Assembly (NCBI RefSeq): GCF_043380555.1
Contig: NC_091752.1
Location: 36,510,166-36,574,165, forward strand
Direction of reading: 5' to 3'
DNA: 64,000 nt
DNA from: Nothobranchius furzeri
Taxonomy: Eukaryota; Chordata; Actinopteri; Cyprinodontiformes; Nothobranchiidae
The position numbers were made by a program, and so were the translations under genes. Positions 60,586 to 64,000 of the stretch are shown piece after piece. The notes beneath the pieces were generated by a model. That model did not search any database and was not told the origin of the DNA. It worked only from the letters and a program-made list of their open reading frames with translations. Within the stretch, counting starts at the first letter, position 1. Every line of letters starts with the position of its first letter.

Positions 60586-63301
60586 ACACGTGCACAAATG
60601 GGAATCACTGCGAGAAGGTTTGGTTCATGTTCTGGAAGCTTTGGAAGTGGTGGGAATTCCCTGAGATTGTCGGTGGCACTGAGCTCTCGTGACTTTGAAG
60701 TTAAGAAGAGCTAAAGAAAAGCTAAAAACGGCCTCATTTTTCACCATAAAAACACCAAAATGCTATAAATGCTAGCGTACTAGATTGGGGGGAGGAGACA
60801 CAAAGTGAGTGGGAAGAGGTTTGGTTTGGAGTTGGTTATGAAAACTAGCAGCTCAGCTGAGCTGCATATCTGCTCTTTTGTCTCACAAGCGGTGTTGTAC
60901 CATATTCTGCAGCCATCAGATTCTGTGATTCCAACGTGGAGCCTGAAGAAATGGGTTGACCATTTGAATTGTTTTCTTTTCTTTTCTTCAAAATGTAGCT
61001 TGCTTGAACAGCTTTTTCCAAGAAATCAGACCGCACCTTGTAACCTGATTGACTAATAGCAGCACAACTCTTCTGCTGCCTTTGTTCGCTTCTCTTTCTT
61101 CGGTAGTAAATGTAACAATGATGTTTTGAAATAACACAACCACAAATGTATTCCACCATGTTTTTGAGTTGCTAATGCTAATGGTTAGCTTCTACATTCC
61201 AAGGCTCTGCTCTCTCCTGGCTGTAAATTAAATGCAGCCTTCTGCAGTTGCAAGCCAAGGTGGGTGAGGCCATGAATGTTAATTTTCTTTATTTCTACTT
61301 CCCATCTATTTCCTGGTGGTTGAAGAAAATGCTCATGTTCAGCATACGAGTGAAGCTCAGTGTGACCAATCACATTTCAAAAGGAATAAGTATTTTCAGT
61401 AACAAAACCTTTAAGTATATTTTTTATAGGTAGCAAAAAAAAATCAGTCAACTTTCCTTGTAGGTCCGCTGGTGTGGTGCCCAAAAAGGCACCCTTGCTA
61501 TGAGAGGTACCGTTGAATCATGAAATAGTCACACACATTATTTTGGGTCTCCAGCTGAGGAGTGTTGCATCTCTTAAATTTCATACTTGGCATCAGCGTC
61601 AACAGGAAAATGGGCATAGCGGTCCATTACTGAGACCTAAGCATTAAAGCCTCAGTGGCTGTTCTCGGCCACGTTAGCCTTTCCATAAGCTGTGTAATAT
61701 TAGGAGAATAATCCTCCAGAGGGGTAAGGCTAAATCATTACCTCTCAATGTCTGCTTTTTCCCTGCCTCGACCCCTCCCCATCCCTTATTTGCAGTCCAG
61801 TGTTTGAGGGGTCTGTCATTGGATCTTGTGGGAGAGAAGGGACACAGTTTCTTCTGCAGTTCAGGTCCAATCACAAGACTTCCTGTTGCTTTTTCAAGCC
61901 ACAGGGCATCTCTGTCATCGGTTTAATAGAACCGTAGAAGACATTACCAACTCCTGCATGATCTCAGCTGTTTGAGTCTCAAACGTTGAAAGGAATGTTT
62001 AGAGATGTTTCGAGTTGGACTTTAGATCTGGCTGAAGTGTGGAGTTCCAATAGTTACTAGACTTTTCAGTGATAGAAATTGGCCTAATATTGGTTTGCAG
62101 AGATTTAAAATTCATAAAAATTATGTTAAATACATGAAAATTCACTTTTAGGATTGAGCATTTCTTCCTGTTTCAGTTTTGTCAGATGTTGTCATAAACA
62201 CAACGTGCGCATCAGTGTGTGGGTGTGTGTGTTGTGGGGGAAATATTTTGATCCTGTAATTGTAATGCGGCTATCATTTTTCCACCTTTTCCTCTGTTGG
62301 GTGCATGTTGAGTTCACAAGTTAAGCACTGCGAAGAGCTCTCTCCTCAATACCCGTGCTGACTGGTGTAAAAAGGCCTTCCGCAAAGCGCCGCTTGTAAT
62401 CTGCCTTTGGTAAGTCCTCCTTAGTTTTATCTGCCAAGGATTACCTCACAAGCTGCAAAGCAGGAGAGAACGAGGGAGACACAGAGCATGAGAGAGAAAT
62501 GAAAAGCAAGTCAAACAGAAAATGATGAAGATGGAAGAAAATGAAAACAAATCGCTGTGTAATCTGTAAAAGAAAGAGACCTGCTTTCGAGTTGAAGGGA
62601 CGTTTCCCTTGCCACTCGTTTAGAGAGGGAATTGACTAATCCTTCCATGATTGATGTCGGCTATGAGAGGCTCTATAGCAGACTAATAGGGCTTATGAGG
62701 ATGACCAGAAAGTCCTTTGTGTGTGCGTGCGCGTGTTCGTGTGTATATGTGAATAAACCAGACCTTTTTTGTCTTGTGTGTCCTTCTGTCCATTGACCAC
62801 AGAGGCCATGGGTTTGAATGACATAGCAGCCGAAGAAGGGGTAACTTTATCTTAATCTGGTCTTAATCTGCCCCAGTCCTCCAGGTGTGTGTGGGCTTAA
62901 GCCAAGAAAGATCCAGGGTTTTGGGGTGAAGTTTAAGGGGGCTTCGGGTGAGGAGAGAGAAGCCAGTGCACTTGAAAGGCCCTTAGACCTGCAGTGGGTC
63001 CGAGACCCCCCGCGCATTTCTTAAACAGCTTTGTGTGTTCCAGTCATGTTGAAGTGACCCTTGCTACATTTGATGAAATTAAGCCAATTATGCTCTTTAA
63101 TTTCAACAGAACTGTGAAGTATCTCGTGGATCAGTCAGTGATTTGTCACGGATGAACTGCTGGGCCTGTGGATGAGGAAACGAGTGATATGATTTTAATC
63201 GCTTCTTTTAATAAACTGCCCTGTAACCTCTTACTTTAGTCTGGTGCAGTTTACAGGTTTATGTTTTTATCTGAGACAAAGCTTCATCTTAAACCTTCTG
63301 G

Positions 63302-63309
<8 letters not shown>
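60583..63309. other. ehbp1 intron, no gene recognised
   Basis: No exon for the calponin-homology domain and no transposon termini were seen. The segment 62570-62700 is free of simple repeats and is a candidate conserved element. Confidence 0.4.

Positions 63310-63363
<54 letters not shown>
63310..63363. repeat. (CA)n microsatellite
   Basis: 54 bp of CA repeat. Confidence 0.97.
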
Positions 63364-63367
<4 letters not shown>

Positions 63368-63520
63368 GGAGTTGTTTCATTGCTGCTAAAAAAGAAAAAC
63401 CTTCTATTTTCTCCAACTCTTGAACCACTGCTCGTTCCAACTCCTTTTGTATTTATCTGCAACACATTCTCCATTAAACTGCCTCCATTGAAAAATTTTC
63501 CCCAATGCTGCTTCCTTCTT

Positions 63521-63522
<2 letters not shown>

Positions 63523-63573
<51 letters not shown>

Positions 63574-63597
63574 TGCGTGCGTGTGTATGTGTGTGTA
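63523..63597. repeat. (GT)n / (GTGC)n microsatellite
   Basis: GT repeats followed by TATGTGCGTGCGTGCGTGTG and further GT units. Confidence 0.95.
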
Positions 63598-64000
63598 TTC
63601 TGATCAGGAGTCAAAGGGGTGACTTTGTAATTATGTTCATTTTAATTGGCTGTGCTATCACCCCTCTCATCACTCCAGAGCCCACACTTCGCTGGACAAT
63701 GGCAGTATGTGGTGTGGGGGGGGGGGGTTAGTAACTGCTCTGCTAACACCCCTTCCTCTTTACCACTCACACACACACCTAAACACACACACACACACAC
63801 ACACATCCCTTTTTTTTACCTGCAGAACATAATTCCTGAAGTGGCCTCCTTAATGAGTTTTCCCTGCCCGAGCTTAGATTAATTGATCAGTGGTGTTGTT
63901 ATCAGCTCATGTGATCTGTGAATCCATTGCGCCACTAATTTGTTTGTTGAAGGTGGCGTTTAAAGGAGATTAATGTGATACAGATTTATAACAGCAGCTG
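63598..64000. other. ehbp1 intron end of window
   Basis: Contains a 12-bp G run (63715-63727), a short CA tract (63780-63806) and a final 140 bp without repeats that has GATTAA motifs (63876 and 63969). No coding signal. Confidence 0.45.

Noticed and set aside
62360..62400. Frame reading DWCKKAFRKAP, reminiscent of the start of the EHBP1 calponin-homology exon
   Set aside because: Following residues do not match, and there is no acceptor or phase fit. The true exon is probably beyond 64000.

Overview
This window is a teleost fish chromosome segment. The evidence is vertebrate-type split exons in tens of kilobases of intron, abundant (CA)n/(GT)n microsatellites, and teleost-typical repeats: a Tc1 copy, a Rex3/RTE-like LINE, a Rex1/CR1/L2-like LINE, tRNA-derived SINEs, and hAT, Harbinger and TTAA-type MITEs. 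No prokaryotic signal was seen.

The only host gene recognised is the 5' half of ehbp1 (EH domain-binding protein 1), on the + strand. Eight consecutive coding exons (1316-1373, 1469-1564, 4059-4112, 38921-39102, 39799-39938, 45277-45411, 46202-46466, 48655-48901) splice with matching phases into 392 codons. They encode most of the N-terminal C2 domain and an acidic linker with five NPF motifs that bind EH domains. The first exon(s) lie left of the window. The calponin-homology and C-terminal coiled-coil (bMERB) exons were not found and should lie to the right. The splice junctions follow the expected protein without a gap.

Nearly everything else is intron filled with mobile elements, many nested. 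5.0-9.8 kb: LINE tail, a hAT MITE with target-site duplication (TSD), a Rex3-like LINE end, and a 2.8-kb composite with 66-bp terminal inverted repeats (TIRs) that contains a second, 1.9-kb TIR element. 12.7-17.9 kb: microsatellites, a LINE fragment, a Penelope-like remnant with a hammerhead-like motif, and a tRNA SINE. 21.9-28.1 kb: hAT MITEs and a nested cluster carrying a Harbinger Myb-like remnant. 29.4-32.0 kb: two MITEs in TTAA sites. 32.0-36.6 kb: a solo LTR and, in opposite orientation, a complete 3.5-kb LTR retroelement that encodes only a Gag-like protein made largely of minisatellite repeats. 40.9-43.9 kb: a third TTAA MITE and a Tc1 copy broken by a LINE and a SINE-like insertion. 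50-58.5 kb: possible LTR, a frameshifted LINE, a hAT element with a perfect 8-bp TSD, and a MITE interrupted by a retroposon-like element that encodes a small predicted membrane protein.

The candidates for an undescribed system are the gag-only LTR element (33.1-36.6 kb), the membrane-protein retroposon (57.1-58.4 kb) and the long-TIR composite (7.0-9.8 kb). All family names come from recognition by eye. No database search was run.
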